The notes below the pieces were generated by a model that saw only the letters and a list, made by a program, of their open reading frames with translations, did not search any database and was not told the DNA's origin. From contig CAMYMH010000003.1 in the NCBI GenBank assembly GCA_947259275.1, positions 50,101-114,100 of the forward strand: 64,000 bases of DNA. Reading direction: 5' to 3'. This document shows positions 61,616 to 64,000 of this stretch, one piece after another. The position numbers and the translations under genes were made by a program. The DNA is from an uncultured Acidimicrobiaceae bacterium (GTDB lineage Bacteria > Actinomycetota > Acidimicrobiia > Spongiisociales > SHLN01). Numbering within the stretch: the first letter of the stretch is position 1; each line of letters opens with the position of its first letter.

Positions 61616-63037
61616 ATGGATTGGCGCCAGATCGGGACCGACGTGTGGGAGCTCGAGCCGCGCGATGGCATGCTGGTTCCGGCCCGCATCTACGCATCCC
61701 AGGAGTTGTTCGGCAAGGCCGAGTCGGACCGGGCCTCGCAGCAGGTGATGAACGTCGCGCATCTACCCGGCATCGTCTCTGCATCCATGGCAATGCCCGA
61801 CATTCATTGGGGCTACGGCTTCCCGATCGGCGGGGTGGCTGCGACCGATGTCGAGGACGGCGGCGTGGTGTCACCCGGCGGCGTCGGCTTCGACATCTGC
61901 TGTGGCGTTCGCTTGCTCACCAGCGGCTACCGCCTCTCTGATTGGGAGGCCAGAGGCGGGCAGGTGATGGATGAGCTGAGCCGGCGCATCCCGCGTGGCC
62001 TCGGCAAGGGCGCGATCGCCGATGCCGGTTTGTTGAAAGCGGTCCTCGAACGCGGTGCCGCCGCGGTCCTCGAGGCCGGGTTCGGCACCCCGCGAGATCT
62101 CGACCGATGCGAGGAGCGGGGAACTTCCTCAGGGGCCGACCCGGGCCACATCAGCGAGAAGGCGTTCCGACGCGGGCGTGGTCAGCTCGGCTCGCTCGGG
62201 GCCGGCAACCACTTCCTTGAGGTCCAGCTGGTCCAGCGGGTGTTCGGCGAGGCTGCATCCCGGTTCGGCCTCGAGGAGGGCATGGTGTGCGTGATGATCC
62301 ACTGCGGGAGCCGCGGCCTCGGCCACCAGACGTGCACCGATCAACTCCAGACGATGGCGAGTGCCATGGCGAAGCATCACATCTCGGTGCCCGATCGCCA
62401 ACTGGCCTGTGTTCCGGTCGATTCACCCGAAGGCGAGAGGTACTTGGGCGCGATGGCGGCGGCTGCCAATTTCGCATGGGCCAACCGCCACGTTCTCGCC
62501 CACGAGGCACGCGCCGCTTTCGCGGTGGCCTTCCAAACCGTGCCCGAGGCCACTGAGATGGATCTGGTGTACGACGTCGCTCACAACCTCGCCAAGATCG
62601 AAACCCACCTGATCGAGGGTCACCAGCGGAAGCTGTGTGTCCACCGGAAGGGTGCCACCCGCGCCTTTGGGCCCGGGCACCCGGATCTGGCCGCCGATCT
62701 GATGGCGAGCGGCCAGCCCGTCCTCGTGCCCGGCTCGATGGGCACCGCGTCCTGGGTGCTAAAGGGCGTTGATGGCAACCCGGCCTTTGGGTCGGCAGCG
62801 CATGGGGCGGGACGGGTTCTGAGCCGCAAGAAGGCGAAAGCCCGCCAATCGGGCAAGACCGTGCGCGACGACCTCGAGTCTGCCGGTGTCGCGGTCCGCC
62901 CGGGCTCGGTAGCGTTGTTGTCCGAGGAGGCGCCCTATGCCTACAAGGACGTGGACGCCGTCATCGAGGTGTGCTCGCGCACTACGCTGGCTGAAAAGGT
63001 GGCGCGCCTGATCCCGCTCGGCGTGGTGAAGGGGTAG
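61616..63037 (+). CDS. rtcB: RNA-splicing ligase RtcB
   Basis: A 473-residue GTP-dependent ligase that joins 3'-phosphate or 2',3'-cyclic-phosphate RNA ends to 5'-OH ends. The metal-binding core [16 protein letters not shown] (61-76), [13 protein letters not shown] (D93, C95 or C96), [24 protein letters not shown] and the C-terminal [25 protein letters not shown] (the guanylylated His) are all visible. It is paired with archease. The role would be RNA repair or tRNA repair. The ATG at 61616 is clear. Confidence 0.96.
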   Translation: MDWRQIGTDVWELEPRDGMLVPARIYASQELFGKAESDRASQQVMNVAHLPGIVSASMAMPDIHWGYGFPIGGVAATDVEDGGVVSPGGVGFDICCGVRLLTSGYRLSDWEARGGQVMDELSRRIPRGLGKGAIADAGLLKAVLERGAAAVLEAGFGTPRDLDRCEERGTSSGADPGHISEKAFRRGRGQLGSLGAGNHFLEVQLVQRVFGEAASRFGLEEGMVCVMIHCGSRGLGHQTCTDQLQTMASAMAKHHISVPDRQLACVPVDSPEGERYLGAMAAAANFAWANRHVLAHEARAAFAVAFQTVPEATEMDLVYDVAHNLAKIETHLIEGHQRKLCVHRKGATRAFGPGHPDLAADLMASGQPVLVPGSMGTASWVLKGVDGNPAFGSAAHGAGRVLSRKKAKARQSGKTVRDDLESAGVAVRPGSVALLSEEAPYAYKDVDAVIEVCSRTTLAEKVARLIPLGVVKG

Positions 63038-63077
63038 ACGCCTACAGACCAATCGAACGCTGGCCGATGTCTCACTA

Positions 63078-64000
63078 ATGGCTCGCAGACCTCTGCACCT
63101 GCGCGTGATCTACGTGAAGGATCACGGGATGTTGTTCGCCGCCCTGGCGGTGCTGTTGGTCGCGGCCATGGCCGCTTCCATCCTCCTGACCGACGACCCC
63201 ACCCGAGGCCTGCTGCTGGGCGCGTTCCCAACCTTTTTTGCCCTGCTGGTATGGGCCTTGACCAACCAGGCCGGATACCCAAATCGCGTTCCCACTTCCC
63301 TCGCCCACCAACGCGTGCTACCGGTTCCCATGGAACCCGCCCGGTCGGCCACCCCGCATAAGGACCCCACTCAGCCGCCGACAGCACCGCCGCCCAAGCC
63401 GGTCCCGCAACGGGCGGCCGCCGGCGACCCATTCGCAGCCGGGACATCGGCCGAGGCACTGGTGCCGGGCTCGCCATCGCGGCCATCGAAGCAGTGGGGC
63501 CAGCCCCGACCGGCCAAACCAACCCAACCCCAACCAGCCAAAGCCCAACCCCCGGCCAAACCAACCCAACCCGAACCAGCCAAAGCCCAACCCCCGGCCA
63601 AACCAACCCAACCCCAACCAGCCAAAGCCCAACCCCCGGCCAAACCAACCCAACCCCAACCAGCCAAAGCCCAACCCCCGGCCAAACCAGCCCGGCAACC
63701 CACCGCCAAACAGACACCGCCGGCCCAGAAGCCGGCTGCCAGACAGCTACCGCCGTCGCACAGACCAGCCGCGGCTGGATCAACCGAGAAGCCCACCACC
63801 GATCCGCCCGCTCTGCCCCCACCCACTCCTGCCGACTCGGAGACAGCTGCCCGCCGGTCTTGGATAGCTCGCTGGCGGGATCGGCGCCAGACAAAGCCGC
63901 TGGTTTCGAAGAAACCACCGGGTGGGACGGCTCGACCAAAGACAGCTGAGAAGCAGGCGTCACAGAAGCCACCCCAAAAGCCCGCTGCCAAACAGGTACC
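63078..64000 (+). CDS. Membrane protein with Pro/Lys-rich repeat tail (partial)
   Basis: An open frame from the ATG at 63078 runs without a stop to the window edge (307 codons), so the 3' end is missing. Two membrane segments lie at the start (LFAALAVLLVAAMAASILL and LLLGAFPTFFALLVWAL). Next comes a low-complexity cytoplasmic or wall-spanning tail rich in Pro, Lys, Ala and Gln. It includes four copies of a 14-residue unit (PAKPTQPQPAKAQP). This strand is preferred over the opposite open frames because of the membrane domain and codon use. No function is assigned. Confidence 0.7.
   Translation, partial: MARRPLHLRVIYVKDHGMLFAALAVLLVAAMAASILLTDDPTRGLLLGAFPTFFALLVWALTNQAGYPNRVPTSLAHQRVLPVPMEPARSATPHKDPTQPPTAPPPKPVPQRAAAGDPFAAGTSAEALVPGSPSRPSKQWGQPRPAKPTQPQPAKAQPPAKPTQPEPAKAQPPAKPTQPQPAKAQPPAKPTQPQPAKAQPPAKPARQPTAKQTPPAQKPAARQLPPSHRPAAAGSTEKPTTDPPALPPPTPADSETAARRSWIARWRDRRQTKPLVSKKPPGGTARPKTAEKQASQKPPQKPAAKQV
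63511..63690. repeat. Tandem repeat of a 42-bp unit
   Basis: Units begin at 63511, 63553, 63595 and 63637, with a partial fifth at 63679. Each starts CGGCCAAACCAACCCAACCC and continues with a second half that includes AACCAGCCAAAGCCCAACCC. Copies differ by single bases (for example GAACC for CAACC in the second). In frame it encodes the 14-residue PAKPTQPQPAKAQP. Copy number is likely to vary among strains. Confidence 0.92.

Noticed and set aside
62941..63972. Minus-strand Trp/Gly-rich frame over the 42-bp repeat.
   Set aside because: It overlaps the end of rtcB, and the plus-strand frame has membrane segments and a more usual composition.

Overview
The window is high-GC DNA that reads as the chromosome of an actinobacterium, probably a deep-branching one related to Acidimicrobiia. 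That placement is an inference. It rests on an EtfD-type iron-sulfur membrane oxidoreductase (Rv0338c-like architecture), a relic of an F420/PPOX-type enzyme, a Zincin_1 minimal metalloprotease, paired dynamin-like GTPases, an actinobacterial-style L,D-transpeptidase, frequent GTG starts and ATGA/TGATG overlaps. There is no rRNA or tRNA gene, no CRISPR array, and no recognisable transposase or phage module. About 65 intact protein genes are supported, with four broken ones.

Layout. 1-5 kb: GNAT, a membrane protein, a SnoaL-like protein, a ferric-reductase-like haem membrane protein and a GH13 glycosidase, with a decayed second copy of the start of the glycosidase gene. 5-8 kb: CysQ/IMPase-type phosphatase, a GT5 glycogen synthase and a SRPBCC protein. 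8-11 kb: a truncated Hcp-like gene, a PQQ-type sugar dehydrogenase and a chimeric serine hydrolase/DUF2087 pseudogene. 11.5-16.6 kb: an EtfD-like oxidoreductase, DUF445, SRPBCC and LiaF-like proteins. 17.0-20.8 kb: a TPP riboswitch followed by thiBPQ. 20.8-25.5 kb: a small metalloprotease, a kinase/aminotransferase fusion, a YihY protein and a broken PPOX gene. 25.6-30.8 kb: a compact group 3b-type NAD(P)-linked [NiFe] hydrogenase operon with a built-in cyclic-nucleotide-binding protein, a maturation protease and a short HypA.

30.8-46 kb: PspA with a TPM-like partner, ProC, a Lon-N-domain protein, MBL and PAS proteins, fumarylacetoacetase with a conserved partner, HisC, a hybrid histidine kinase, an L,D-transpeptidase, DUF2461, a structured intergenic region and a nucleoside hydrolase lipoprotein. 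46-54 kb: a tandem dynamin-like GTPase pair, MBL, YbaK, amidohydrolase, DUF427 and VOC proteins. 54-64 kb: an ECF sigma factor overlapping an alkyltransferase fused to an Ada-type zinc domain, a rhomboid-like protein, LigD-type polymerase and LigC-type ligase, then glutaredoxin, rhodanese, archease and RtcB, and finally a membrane protein with a 42-bp tandem repeat that runs off the window.

The most unusual feature is a family of modular palindromic repeats filling the longer intergenic gaps. Each module has constant junction sequences, exchangeable hairpins and often an ordered array of small perfect hairpins joined by short T-rich linkers. Copies occur in both orientations and in head-to-head pairs. 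One hairpin sits inside another, and repeat sequence forms the 3' ends of proC, a small ORF and a truncated hcp-like gene. The second most interesting unit is the sigma factor/alkyltransferase-Ada pair, which could be a split adaptive-response regulator.
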